Below, piece by piece: positions 43,185 through 55,700 of a stretch of 64,000 nucleotides of DNA (positions are counted from its first letter, which is position 1; every line of letters starts with the position of its first letter). The notes beneath the pieces are model-generated. The model saw only the letters and a list, made by a program, of their open reading frames with translations, did no database searches and had not been told where the DNA came from. The translations under genes and the position numbers were made by a program. Where the stretch lies: assembly GCA_016711705.1 (NCBI GenBank), contig JADJSK010000001.1, positions 1,302,001 to 1,366,000 of the forward strand, written 5' to 3'. The stretch comes from Candidatus Brachybacter algidus (GTDB lineage Bacteria; Bacteroidota; Bacteroidia; Chitinophagales; Saprospiraceae).

Positions 43185-46100
43185 ATGAAGTCAATTGTAC
43201 ATTATTTTTTGTTAATATTCATTCTGACAACTTCAACAAAAACCTTTGCACAACCCGGAAATGATGATTGCGCTGATGCGCTGCCAATAACCCAATTGGA
43301 CGGCACGTGCATTAGTTATGATTTCAATGGGCCTACTTTTGACCTTATCAATGGTAGTTGCGCAGTTCCAGCAGGGACAAATACCTGGTTCACATTTACA
43401 GCACAAGGTGGGAATGCCACATTTAATATTACAGGAGATCCTAAACTTGCGATAACCGTATTAAGTATGCCAACTCCTTGCAGTGTAGCAGGAGCTATCG
43501 AAATGGGATGTGGGTTCTCTACATTTACACTAAACAATTTAGTAGCTGGTGATACTTATTATGTTATAGTTTCAAATTCCGGATTTATAGGTACCGGATT
43601 TGAAATGTGCGTACTGAATCCACCGCCACCTCCTAATGACGATGCATGCACAGCTACAGGAGTAGCACCTAATGGGTGTGTAACAGGAACTACTTTGGGA
43701 GCTGACGCTGACTATACCGTTCCAGGATGCCCTCCCGGCAATGTACAAAATGCTGTATTCTTTAGTTACGTATTAGGTCCTTTAACGACTGGTTTAGATA
43801 TAGCGATTGCGAATAATGGCATCACCGGTCAAATGGGAGCGATGCTACTAGAATTTCCTAACGGCTGCACTAACGCACCTTTTCTAGCATCCGGTAATTC
43901 TGTTTATTGTGGTCCATCGACAAATACGCTTTCCTTTGATGGACTTACTCCAGGGAGTACTGTTTATCTTATGATTGGATCGACGACAGCAGGTGCAGGT
44001 ATAATTACCGATATGTGCTTTACAGAGATAGAAGGCGATCCGCCCTGTGCAGCCAATGTTGATTGTGCTAATGCCGAAGTTATTCCTATACCGAATCCAG
44101 CAGAACCAGTGTGTGTAACAGGTTGTAATGTCGGAATGCCGCCAGGAGGATTTACCAATTGTAACAACGCATTTTTGAATCCAACTGCATGGTATACTTT
44201 CAATACAGGCCCTAATAACACTGCCGTATTTAATTTTACAGGCGGAGATCTTACTGCCGGCTCTTTTGTATTAATGACCGGATGTAATGTCATAGTTGAA
44301 TGTAACCCTCAGACTATAACTCTTCTTCAGAATACTGATTATCAAATCGCTATTTCTGACTCAGAGGGGAACGTAGGTAATTTTGAGATGTGTATTACTC
44401 TGCTTAATATTACTGCTCCTTGTATTAAAAGTGAGGAGTTTACTATAACAGGTGCAAGTATGGGCTCTCCACTTGAAGGACCTTTCAAACCTTGTGAAGT
44501 AATAACATTCCGCTATTCAACCAATTTTTTCTCTGGTGGTGACTGTCAATGGTTGCATACTTTTATACCTTACATGAGCGAATGTTGGAATAATCAAGTA
44601 CCAAATCTTACCGTATATCCCGGAGGAACTAATGCTGGTAATATGGCTTGGTATGGTGCTGGCACTGTATATTGGAAGCCTACGACAAATAATCCTCCGA
44701 GTGCCATAGGAATTAATGGCAATGGCCAGTTATGCCTTATAGGTACAGCAGGTTGTAATGTATTTACAGGCGGGAATGGTGCTTGCGGCAGCACTACAGG
44801 TACTCCTATGCCTGCAGTTTGGGTGATTACAAATGCATCAGGGACTTGCGGAACAAATGCTCCAAATCAATCCTGGGGCATAGTACAGGGATGTAATACA
44901 AATTCAACTAAATCTCTAGAATTTCAAATGACCGTACCATGTAATGCATGTACGTCATGTGAAGATGATCCGGAAGGATTTGTAATCGGTATAGCTTCCT
45001 TCCCGGATGGTGCCACAGGTGGTTGGAATAACCCTCAGTGCAATGGAAATGGAATTTTAAAGAAAACAATACTTGTTGAATGTTGCACACCTCCTACAAT
45101 GGTCATGGTCAATGGGGAGACTTGTAGCGATAAGACTTATTTTGCTGATATAACATTGGATCCACCGAATTCTACACTGGAATGGACTGTGGTAAATGCT
45201 AATGGTGTCTTGGGTGCATCCAGTGGTGCCGGCTCAACATTCTCTCAAACATTGACCAATACTAGCAATACCTCTAAAGTGGTAACTTATTCTGTAATCC
45301 CGATCAGTCCAACAGGCTGCCGTGGTGAGGCCCAGTTGCTTTACGTCACTGTTTTACCAGCCGTGATTGCTAATGCAGGACCTGATAAAAATTCCTGCCC
45401 GGGAGCAACTGTTACTTTAGGTGGTACCCCTACTGCTTCAGGTGGCGCTGGTGCGCCATATACAATACTTTGGAATACAGGTGATGTTGACCCAAACATA
45501 ATGGTAACACCTTCATTGACCACTACTTACACCGTAACTGTCACTGACGCTAGCGGTTGTCAAAAAATAGATGAAGTTACAGTTACAGTTTCGGGAACTC
45601 TTGAGGTTAATATAACACCTGATCCGGCTGAATTTTGCTTCTCAGATAGATTTAATCATTCACTTACAGCCAACGTAAATGGCACTAATACTCCTTACAC
45701 ATATAATTGGGTAACTCCATGGGGCAATCCAACTTCACAAACTGTAACTATCCTAGCTCCTTTTGCAGGAACCTTCCAGATTTTGGTTGAAGTAACTGAT
45801 GCAATTGGATGTATAGGAATCGGACAAGTTAACTTGACATTAAATCCAGATCCATTTGTTCTAATACTTGACGCCCCAACTGCTCCTCTCTGCCCTACCG
45901 AGAACTATCAGATCTCGTCATCTCCATTATACATTGATGGTACTGTATTTTCATCTGTTCCCCCTGGAATAATTACAATCGATGGAATTATCCAAACAAA
46001 CCTTATGACTCCAGGCGTTAATTATTGGTTCTATGCCACTAATATCGATCCTATCACAGGTTGCAAGGGAAAAGACAGTATACAAGTTAAAACTTTATTG

Positions 46101-49100
46101 CTGGAAGATCCGGTCATTACCCCGGTTGGACCATTTTGTGCTAATGTCACTACGAACGTCCAGTTGGTAGGTACACCAGCAGGTGGTGTTTGGGGAGGTC
46201 CAGTGACACCTTCAGGTATTTTTGTACCTTCTACCGCTGGCGCAGGTATTCATACTATAACCTATTTAATCGGTGCAGGTACCTGCACAAAGGATACTAC
46301 ATTTGATATAGTTGTTAATCCTATTCCGACGCCTACAATTCTTGGGTTAACGCCATTTTGTATAGCTCAAAGCCCTGACCCGATTTTAACCTCCAGCATT
46401 CCAGGAGGCACATGGTCCAGTCCAATTTTAGCCGATGGAACAGTTCCGCTGAGCACAATGACACCTGGAAATTATCCAATATCTTATACGGTGATTGTCA
46501 ATGGTTGTCAAGGAGTAGTAAATGGCAGTTTAATTATTGCTGATCAACCGGTAGCTAGTGTAGCGCCTGAAGCTATAGTGTGCAACGTAGACCCTTTCAT
46601 GAAAGATAAATCAAAGATAGATCTTGACAATGCTGTGACTGGCGCTGCTAATGGAACTTGGAAAGAATTAACTCCTTTGAGTGGAGCCGTAAATCTGGGA
46701 GGAAATGAATATGACTTCTTGGGAGTGCCGACCGGAACGCTTGCTACTTTTGTTTATACGGTAGCTGCTACCGCCCCTTGCACCGCTGTTACAGACACTA
46801 TAGTTATTACAGTGGATGAAGAATGTGATTGTCCAAAATTGGATTTCAATCAAGCACTTCCTTTGTGTACAAATGCAGGAAGCTTAGATTTAAATTCCTT
46901 AAAAATCAAAGCAGGACTTGGAGGCTGGACTTTGACATCAGTACCTGCAGGATCAGACCCGGCTACATTGACAGGTTCAATTTTTAATGCTACTGATGCA
47001 GATCCTGGCTCATATACTGTTACATATACATTAAATCCATTACCAACTGAACCAGATTGTCCAATCGATATCAATCTAATTATTGTAGTCAATCAAGAAG
47101 TAGTATATGCTTTAACACCTTCTATTAAAGTTTGTAATAATGTGCCAAAACCACCTTCTGTCAAAACAGTCGTCAATCTTGACAACATGTTTATTGGCCA
47201 AAGTGTGATTGGAACCTGGTCTAATGATGATAATGTAGGACTCAATACCGCAGGGAATACATGGGATTTCACCGGAGTTGCAACAGGAACCTATCAGTTT
47301 ACATTTACACCTAGTGGAGGAGTTGCTCCATGTGCAAATACACCTACTACAATTGACGTTATTGTCACTAATGAGTGTGATTGTCCTAATTTGGCAGTTT
47401 TGACACCATTAACTGCAATTTGTAGTAATAATACTTCAGTAATCGATCTGAATACTAAGATAACCAGTGCTGTTCCGGGAGCATGGACTACCATTTCAAC
47501 TCCTGCAGGTAACGCTAATACTCCGCTGGCTGGTGGTTTGTTTGATCCAGCAGGTAAAGCAGTAGGTACTTATACTTTTAGATTCGAGATTGGTATTACT
47601 CCACCGGAAGATTGCGACAGCACAGTGCAAGTCACTGTGACTATAAGTCCTGAGCTTATATATCAGCTTCTACCTGATGCTAGCGTATGTAATATTGATC
47701 CTAAAAATGAAAATGACAATCAACTTAATTTCTCAGGTCCTTTAGTGTGGGCTAGTGCAGTAGTTGGTGGAACATGGGCTGACACGGACAATTCAGGCGC
47801 TACTCAAAGTGGGAATGTGTGGACCTTCAATGGAGTACCTACAGGTACTTACACTTTTACTTTTACACCTAATGTTGCTCAGGCTCCATGTCCTAATACC
47901 CCTCAAACTATTGAGATCACGGTAGTGGACAATTGTGCTTGTGATGACCTACCAGCTATTCCTGCTCTAGCTGCCGCCTGTAACAACTCGGCAACTATCA
48001 ACTTAGTTGCTCCAGCAGGTACGACCGGAACATGGTCAATCAAATCAAAACCAGCCGGAATAAATCCTGCAATTATATCCGGTAATTTATTAGAAACTCT
48101 TGACAAAGACCAAGGCACATATATTATAAGATATTTGTTTAATAATATTCTTGCCGGCTGTCCGGATTCAGGTTTTGTTACCCTTGTATTATCAGATTAT
48201 AAATCCGCAGGTACTTCAGGTCCTGATCTAAAATACTGTGAAAATACTGTATTGATTATTGATCTATTAGATGAAATAACCGGAGAAGAGCCCGGAGGAA
48301 CATGGACTGAAGTAGGTCCTAACACCGCAGGTGCCGCTTTGACAGGGACTATTCTTAAAATAACAGATCTAAATCCAGGTAATTATATTTTCGAATATAA
48401 ACATGCTGCCAATGGAGCCTGCCCTGCTAATAGTTCTGAAGTCAATGTAATTATTAATGCAAACCCAGTAGCTGAAGCTGGCGGCGGAAGCGAACTTACT
48501 TGTGAAAAGGCGAGTGCGGAAATCGGTGGACAATCAAGTAGTACTGGTCCAAATTTCGCCTATTCCTGGACAGAGAAAAGTAATAATCCTATCCCAAATC
48601 CAAAATCCCTGACTAACACAGTAACTTTGGAAGGAGTATATTATCTAACAGTGACAAATACCGTAACAGGTTGTATAGCTATAGATAGTGTCATCATCAC
48701 CTCTGACCCTAACCGACCTCAGGGAATAGTAATAGAAAGAGATGGACCTACTTGTTTTGGTTTCAAAGACGGGTATATCAGAGTTACAGAGATCAAAGGT
48801 GGTTTGCCTCCTATTCTATACTCATTGAATGGCGGACCATTCTCTTCCGTTAAATCTTGGTCTAACCTTTCGGGTAGTAATAATACACTCCAGATTAAAG
48901 ATGCTAATGGTTGTCTACTTGTATTGGATAATATTGTATTAATAGAGCCCACCTTAGTGACAGTAGAAATGGGTAATGATACAATATTAAACTTAGGAGA
49001 TACATTATTAATAGATCCGGTGATTTCTATACCTGAAGATTCTATCAGTTCTATTGTATTCAGTTCTGATTTTGATTTCATTACCTGCACTGGATGTTTT

Positions 49101-49502
49101 GACATAACAGTATTCCCTAATCAAACTACTGAATATTCTGTTGAAGTTAAAGATCACAATGGATGTAAGGATACTGACTCTAAGAGAGTTGTCGTGCGTA
49201 AAGGTGTTAACATCTTCATTCCTAATATATTTAGTCCAAATGGTGACGGCAACAATGATAATGTCATGATATCAACTAATGACCGTGAGATTAAAAGCAT
49301 TAATTCGTTTCAAATTTATGATAGGTGGGGAGAAAAGATGTTTGAGGCATTTAACTTCCAGCCTAATGATCCCTCTCAAGGTTGGGATGGTAAACTTAAA
49401 GGACAAAAATGTAATCCGGCAGTCTATGTATATTGGGCAGAGGTCGAACTCTTCGATGGTACCAGGCAGATAGTCAAAGGTGATGTGACTTTGGTCAGAT
49501 AG
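43185..49502 (+). CDS. Giant T9SS-exported multidomain surface protein A (2105 aa, type B sorting domain)
   Basis: Signal peptide (1-22) followed by two Cys-containing pre-peptidase-like domains (about 25-145 and 150-283). The core shared with the three shorter paralogs follows (about 285-670: VCVTGCNVGMPPGG, NPTAWYTFNTG, VYWKPTTN, GQLCLIG, NQSWGI), then PKD/Ig-like domains (about 730-1130). Three tandem modules of about 185 aa are next, with VCN-x-x-P starts at about 1133, 1317 and 1502, each containing a CDCP or CACD segment. Further Ig-like segments lead to a CHU_C type B sorting domain (about 2007-2105, VNIFIPNIFSPNGDGNND and YDRWGEKMFEA). It is probably a long surface fibre or adhesin exported by T9SS. 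The function is inferred from architecture only. A strong terminator follows. Confidence 0.88.
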   Translation: MKSIVHYFLLIFILTTSTKTFAQPGNDDCADALPITQLDGTCISYDFNGPTFDLINGSCAVPAGTNTWFTFTAQGGNATFNITGDPKLAITVLSMPTPCSVAGAIEMGCGFSTFTLNNLVAGDTYYVIVSNSGFIGTGFEMCVLNPPPPPNDDACTATGVAPNGCVTGTTLGADADYTVPGCPPGNVQNAVFFSYVLGPLTTGLDIAIANNGITGQMGAMLLEFPNGCTNAPFLASGNSVYCGPSTNTLSFDGLTPGSTVYLMIGSTTAGAGIITDMCFTEIEGDPPCAANVDCANAEVIPIPNPAEPVCVTGCNVGMPPGGFTNCNNAFLNPTAWYTFNTGPNNTAVFNFTGGDLTAGSFVLMTGCNVIVECNPQTITLLQNTDYQIAISDSEGNVGNFEMCITLLNITAPCIKSEEFTITGASMGSPLEGPFKPCEVITFRYSTNFFSGGDCQWLHTFIPYMSECWNNQVPNLTVYPGGTNAGNMAWYGAGTVYWKPTTNNPPSAIGINGNGQLCLIGTAGCNVFTGGNGACGSTTGTPMPAVWVITNASGTCGTNAPNQSWGIVQGCNTNSTKSLEFQMTVPCNACTSCEDDPEGFVIGIASFPDGATGGWNNPQCNGNGILKKTILVECCTPPTMVMVNGETCSDKTYFADITLDPPNSTLEWTVVNANGVLGASSGAGSTFSQTLTNTSNTSKVVTYSVIPISPTGCRGEAQLLYVTVLPAVIANAGPDKNSCPGATVTLGGTPTASGGAGAPYTILWNTGDVDPNIMVTPSLTTTYTVTVTDASGCQKIDEVTVTVSGTLEVNITPDPAEFCFSDRFNHSLTANVNGTNTPYTYNWVTPWGNPTSQTVTILAPFAGTFQILVEVTDAIGCIGIGQVNLTLNPDPFVLILDAPTAPLCPTENYQISSSPLYIDGTVFSSVPPGIITIDGIIQTNLMTPGVNYWFYATNIDPITGCKGKDSIQVKTLLLEDPVITPVGPFCANVTTNVQLVGTPAGGVWGGPVTPSGIFVPSTAGAGIHTITYLIGAGTCTKDTTFDIVVNPIPTPTILGLTPFCIAQSPDPILTSSIPGGTWSSPILADGTVPLSTMTPGNYPISYTVIVNGCQGVVNGSLIIADQPVASVAPEAIVCNVDPFMKDKSKIDLDNAVTGAANGTWKELTPLSGAVNLGGNEYDFLGVPTGTLATFVYTVAATAPCTAVTDTIVITVDEECDCPKLDFNQALPLCTNAGSLDLNSLKIKAGLGGWTLTSVPAGSDPATLTGSIFNATDADPGSYTVTYTLNPLPTEPDCPIDINLIIVVNQEVVYALTPSIKVCNNVPKPPSVKTVVNLDNMFIGQSVIGTWSNDDNVGLNTAGNTWDFTGVATGTYQFTFTPSGGVAPCANTPTTIDVIVTNECDCPNLAVLTPLTAICSNNTSVIDLNTKITSAVPGAWTTISTPAGNANTPLAGGLFDPAGKAVGTYTFRFEIGITPPEDCDSTVQVTVTISPELIYQLLPDASVCNIDPKNENDNQLNFSGPLVWASAVVGGTWADTDNSGATQSGNVWTFNGVPTGTYTFTFTPNVAQAPCPNTPQTIEITVVDNCACDDLPAIPALAAACNNSATINLVAPAGTTGTWSIKSKPAGINPAIISGNLLETLDKDQGTYIIRYLFNNILAGCPDSGFVTLVLSDYKSAGTSGPDLKYCENTVLIIDLLDEITGEEPGGTWTEVGPNTAGAALTGTILKITDLNPGNYIFEYKHAANGACPANSSEVNVIINANPVAEAGGGSELTCEKASAEIGGQSSSTGPNFAYSWTEKSNNPIPNPKSLTNTVTLEGVYYLTVTNTVTGCIAIDSVIITSDPNRPQGIVIERDGPTCFGFKDGYIRVTEIKGGLPPILYSLNGGPFSSVKSWSNLSGSNNTLQIKDANGCLLVLDNIVLIEPTLVTVEMGNDTILNLGDTLLIDPVISIPEDSISSIVFSSDFDFITCTGCFDITVFPNQTTEYSVEVKDHNGCKDTDSKRVVVRKGVNIFIPNIFSPNGDGNNDNVMISTNDREIKSINSFQIYDRWGEKMFEAFNFQPNDPSQGWDGKLKGQKCNPAVYVYWAEVELFDGTRQIVKGDVTLVR

Positions 49503-49508
49503 AATATT

Positions 49509-49548
49509 AAAACAAAAGAGCTACTTATATAAGTGGCTCTTTTGTTTT
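49509..49548. terminator. Bidirectional-type terminator after giant gene A
   Basis: An 18-bp stem (49509-49526 with 49531-49548, one G-T mismatch) and ATAT loop. The arms begin with AAAAC and end with GTTTT, giving U-rich tails on both strands. Confidence 0.88.
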
Positions 49549-49677
49549 AACACAAGCAGTCTTTGGGATTAAACTACATTATTTTTGGGAAATATTGTTC
49601 TGAAAAAATATTGTTGTTTGTATTATACCAAATAATGTTACATAAACGTATTCTAAGATTAATGAATTTCAAAAAAA

Positions 49678-49708
49678 TTGTTTCCCATGAATAATTATGC
49701 TAATTTAG
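49678..49708 (+). promoter_or_regulatory. Probable promoter of the second giant gene
   Basis: TTG (49678-49680), a 20-nt spacer and TAATTTAG (49701-49708) fit the Bacteroidota -33/-7 pattern, 28 bp before the ATG. It lies after the terminator of the first giant gene, so the second is transcribed independently. Confidence 0.4.
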
Positions 49709-49735
49709 CATTCTTCATCTACAATAAATTTTCAC

Positions 49736-52700
49736 ATGAAAATAGTTCTACGAATTTTTCTCTTACTATTTAGCATTTTACATAGTAATTACCTATTTAG
49801 TCAACCCCCTTCAAATGATGATTGTAATAATTCCATTATAGTTACTCAGCTGGATGGTACCTGCAATACTTATGACTTTGATGAGTCAACTTATGATTTC
49901 GTAAATGGAGGTTGTGCTGATCCGGCAGGTCAAAACATTTGGTTTCTCTTCACCGCTCAAGGTCCAAAAGCCACTTTTACCGCAGCACCAATCGTAAATA
50001 AGCCAATGATTACAGTAGTTTCAATACCTAGTGGCTGCGGAAACTTAACAGGAGCATTAGAGATGGGATGCGCAGGAGGCTCTTTGACATTAAATAACCT
50101 CACAGCCGGGCAAAATTACTATGTGATCATAACTACATTTAGTGGTATTCCTCCAGAGATTGATTTGTGCATCAACAACCCGGTCCCCCCTCCTAATGAT
50201 GAGCCTTGTAATGCCATAAACATAGCCACAAACGGTTGTGTCAATGGCACCACTTTAGGAGCAAATGCGGATTTCGTAATTCCCGGATGTCCTGCTTCCA
50301 ATGTTCAAAATGCAGTGTTTTACGCCTATAATTTAGGCCCTACTACCGTTCAATTAGATATTACCGTCGGTACAAATACAATGACTGGAAACATAGGTGT
50401 TGCTTTATTAAGCTTTCCAACCGGATGCAGTAACCCTCCTACTCTTGCTGCAAATGGGACCTTTTATTGTGGACCAGTTACCAATACATTTTCATTTGAT
50501 GGCCTCACTCCAGGATCCACTGTTTATTTCATGATTGGAAGTACAGATGCCGGGGCCGGTAATTTTACTGATTTTTGTATTACAGAAGTAATTGGTGTTC
50601 CACCATGCAATACAAACATAGATTGTGCGAATGCACTTCCTATCACCATACCTACATCTGCCACACCTGTCTGTGTTCAAGGCTGCAACAATGGCATGCC
50701 CGATGGCCCATTATTATCAGGTGGAGGACCATGTTCTAACATGGATAATCCTACTGCATGGTTCAGCTTTAATACCGGACCTAATAATACTGCGGTTTTC
50801 AATTTTAGTTCTGCAGATTTAACATCACCTTTATATGCAGTTTTTAATTCCTGCAATACATGGTTAGAATGTAACCCCGTATCAATAGATCTTACACCCA
50901 ATACAACATACTATGTAGCTGTGACAGATGCCAATAGCGCTACAGGTAATTTCGAACTTTGTATTACATTATTGAATATCACAGCACCATGTATTACTAC
51001 CCAGTCACTTACAATAGTCGGAGCGAGTCTGGGATCTCCCCTCTCAGGACCTTTTAAAAAATGCGAGGAAGTAACTTTTAAATACACAACCAACTTTATT
51101 CAGCTAGGATCTCAGTGGATACATAGTATGATGCCGGTAATCAGTGAATGTTTTGAATATACTCAAGGAACTCAACCAACTCCATCTGTGCCACCTACCG
51201 GAAATGCTTCATGGTCCTGGTATCCAGCAGGAACAGTATATTGGAAACCAGTTAATAATGCAAACAGTGCAGTTGGTATAAATTCAACTACGGGGAATAT
51301 TTGTATTATCGGCTCCCCGGGTTGTGCTGCATTCGTAGGTGGAGGCAACTGCTCCAATACTGGTACTGTGATGCCTGCAGGATGGATAGGTCCAACCTAT
51401 TCTGGCACATGTTCAAGTTCAGCGCCAAACCTTTCCTATGGAGATAATAGCAATGGCATACACTCTGTACAATTCACATTAAAAATTCCTTGCACCGCAT
51501 GTTCTGATATGACTTGCAATGACTATACGGTAGCCATTACTTCTTTTGCTGATGGCCAGACTGGAGGTTGGACTAGTGCCGCATGCAACGGGCACTCTAT
51601 AGTAACCAAGAAAATTGTAGTTCAATGTTGCACGCCTCCTGACATGATTCTTGAAGATGGAGAAACATGCAGTGGTAAAACATTTTTTGCAAATATCATT
51701 TTAGACCCTACAAATTCAACTTTGCAATGGGAGGTATTGAATGCGAACGGAGTTTCAGGGGCAACAGCAGGGACTGGTTCTACTTTTTCAACTACTTTGA
51801 TCAATAGCACAGGATCTGTCAAAATAGTAACGTTCAATGTATATCCCGTTAGCGAAACAGGATGCGTTGGAGAACCCCAAGTGCTTAGCATCACCGTTTT
51901 TCCTGAACTTATAGCTGATGCAGGACCTGATTTTGCATCTTGTCCGGGTGCGATTTTAGAATTGGGCGGCAATCCTACAGCCTCCGGTGGAGCGGGTGCC
52001 CCTTATACAATATTATGGTCTACAGGTGAAGATACACCTAATATCACAGTAACACCAACGATAAATTCCACTTATAGTGTTACAGTCACAGATGCCAATG
52101 GTTGCGAAGATGTAGATGATGTAATTGTCAGTGTATCGGGAGTACTCACCGTAAGTATCTTACCCAACCCAGCAGTCTATTGTCTTTCAGATCTGACAGG
52201 TAAAACTTTATCTGCCAATGTTAACAGCACTAATTCGCCATTTACTTATAAATGGACCACTCCTTGGGGAATATTTGACACCCCAACGATTCTAATCGGC
52301 GCTACGATGGCTGGAACTTCCCAGATCACTCTCCAAGTGACTGATGCTTATGGCTGTCAAGGAATAGGAACGCTTAATCTAGTTATCAATCCTGCACCAA
52401 GCCTTATGTTTGTTAATGCTCCTACTGGACCATTGTGCCCATTGGAAAGTTTTCAGATCATAACAATTCCATCCTATACTCAGGGAACAATATATACTTC
52501 GAATCCTGCAGGATTTGTAATCACAGACGGTAATATTCTGACCGATCAAATGACACCAGGCGTTCAATATTGGTTTATAGCTACATATACAGATCCTCTG
52601 ACAGGCTGCATCAGCAAAGATAGTTTTCAAACTGAAGTAATATTACTTGACGATCCGGTAATTACTCAGGCTGGCCCTTTTTGTGCAAATACCAATGGCC

Positions 52701-55700
52701 CTATCCAACTAATCGGAACGCCAACAGGTGGCACCTGGATAGGAAATGTATCAGCTAATGGAGAATTCTACCCGAATTCTTTTGGAGCAGGCATTTATAA
52801 TATAGATTACATTATTGGCAGCGGTACTTGTACGAAACAGACTTCTACGACAATTACAGTTAATCCTAATCCAACACCTATACTTTATAACCTCACAAGT
52901 TATTGTACAAATGAAACGCCAAATCCTATACTGGTTTCAGACATTCCTGGAGGTACATGGTCTGCCCCTTTAAACAACTTTGGTGAAGTCCCATTAAACA
53001 CTTTGGCTCCAGGAATCTACAATTTCACTTACACTGTCACTGTAGACGGATGCGTAGGAAGCCTTAATGACAACATCATCATAGCAGATCAGCCAACTGC
53101 CTCCTTAATCCAAACTGGAGTAGTCTGTAATGCTGATCCGGGGATGGAAGGAAAATCAAAATTAGATCTGGATGACTTTATTACAAGCGGTAGCTCAACA
53201 GGAATATGGAAAGAAATCGCACCACTAAGTGGAGCTGTAACCTTCGGCAACAATATATATGACTTTACAGGTGTAACCAATGGCACAATAGCAACTTTCT
53301 CTTATACTTTAACTGCTGCACTGCCATGTGCTGATTTCATAGATACCGTAAGTATAACTGTAGATGACAATTGTGATTGCCCGAAAATTCAATTCGGCCA
53401 GGCAAATCCACTCTGTAATAACAATGGATTACTTGATTTGAATTCACTCAAGATCAATGCTGCAAGTGGTGATTGGACTTTAATTACTGTGCCATCCGGA
53501 AGTAACCCGGCCACATTGATTGGATCCACTTTTGATGGAACAGGAAAGGATGCAGGTACATATGTCATGAGATATACACTTAATCCTCTTCCTACGAATG
53601 TTATTTGTCCGACATATGCTGATATCAGCATTACATTAAACCCTCAGGTAGTCTATACTTTAAAACCTGAGATTAAAGTTTGTAATAATGCCCCCAATCC
53701 ACCTTCAGTTAAAACACAGGTTAATCTTAGTGACTTTTTTGTCGGCCAATCAGTGATTGGCACTTGGAATAATGATGATAATGTAGGCACTAACATTTCA
53801 GGTACTACTTGGGATTTTACAGGAGTAGCGATAGGCACTTATAAATTTACATTTACATCCTCTAATGCGATCGCACCATGCCAAAATCTTGCAACCACTG
53901 TTAATATAATAGTTACAGAAAATTGCAATTGCCCTGAATTGACATTGAATGTACCTTTGACAACAATTTGTTCTGATCAATTAGCGCTGATCGATCTATC
54001 CACATTTATAACTTCAGCTGAGACCGGTACATGGAATATTATAAAAAATCCATCCGGCATCGTGAATATACCTATACCCGGAGGCAACTTTGACCCTACC
54101 GGCAAAGCGACAGGTAATTACGAGATTAAATTTGAGATCAATATAAGTCCTCCCGATGATTGTGACAGTGTCCTGATTCTTAACATCGAGATTGTTCCAG
54201 AACTGGTATATGCTTTACTTCCCGATGCGACAGTATGTAATATTGATCCAAAATCAAATGGAGCCAATGAATTGGACTTTTCAGGAAATTCTATCTGGTC
54301 AAGTGCTTCGATAGCAGGAAGCTGGACGGATACAGATGGATCTGGAGCTATACAAAACGGCAATATTTGGAACTTTAATGGGGTTCCTACTGGGGTTTAT
54401 ACATTTACTTTTACACCTTCTGGAGCTCAGACTCCTTGTACCAATAACCCTCAAACCATTGAAATCACTGTAGTAGACAATTGTGCCTGTCCTGATCTTC
54501 CTGTCCTCACTCCTATTGCTGCAATTTGTAACAATACAACAAGTATTAATTTGGTCGTACCATCAGGAGCTACCGGAACATGGACATTCAAGTCCATCCC
54601 GGCTGGCAGTAATCCTGCAGTCATCAACGGCAACACATTGGAGGTCAATGGCAAGGATTCAGGCATGTACAGATTAAGGTTTAAATATGACAATATCAGT
54701 GCGGGATGCCCTGATACAGGGTTTGTTAATTTCACACTTGATGAATACAAATACGCCGGAATTGCGAATAATACCTTAAGTTACTGTGAGAGAACCGCTT
54801 TGATTATTGACCTTATGGATGAGATAAATGGAGAAGATCCAGGAGGCGTATTGACGGAAGTTGGACCTAACACTGCTGGTGCTGCTTTAGTTGGTAGTAA
54901 TCTTAAAATCAAGGATCTATCACCTGGTGATTATATATTCCAGTATAAATTTAATAATGGTGGAGTCTGCCCGGCAAGTTCTGCCGAAGTAAATATTAAA
55001 GTATTTGAAAACCCAATTGCTGATGCCGGTATCTCACAAGAATTAACTTGCGAGAAAGCAACAGCAACAATTGGTGGAAGTAATACAAGTACCGGTCCAA
55101 ACTTCACCTACTTATGGACAGAAAAAGATAATAAAATTATTCCTAATCCTACTGCACCAACTCTATCAGTTTCATTGGATGGTACTTATTATCTGCTGGT
55201 CACCGAAACAAAAACTGGATGCATTGCAAGAGACACTGTAGTGATCACTTCTGATCCTGACCGCCCTCAAGGTATTGAAATTGAGAGAGATGGACCTACT
55301 TGTTTTGGTTATAAAGATGGATATATCAAGATCACAAAGATCGAAGGTGGAGCTCCTCCCATCCTTTATTCATTCAATGACGGACCATATTCTTCAATTA
55401 ATTCGTGGATCAATCTTTCAGGAAGTACGAATGTGATCAGGATTAAAGATGCCAATGGTTGTACACTTGTACTTGATGATATAAATCTAATAGAGCCCCC
55501 TCTGGTGACAATTGAACTTGGAAATGATACAATTATCAATATTGGCGATACTGTTCTGATCGATCCCGAAATCTCGATACCCGATGAAGATATAGGCACT
55601 ATCACTTTTAGTTCTGCATTTGATTTTATTAACTGTGCAGGTTGCTTTGAAATTACTGTATTTCCAAATCAAACTACTGAATACACAGTGGAGGTTAAGG

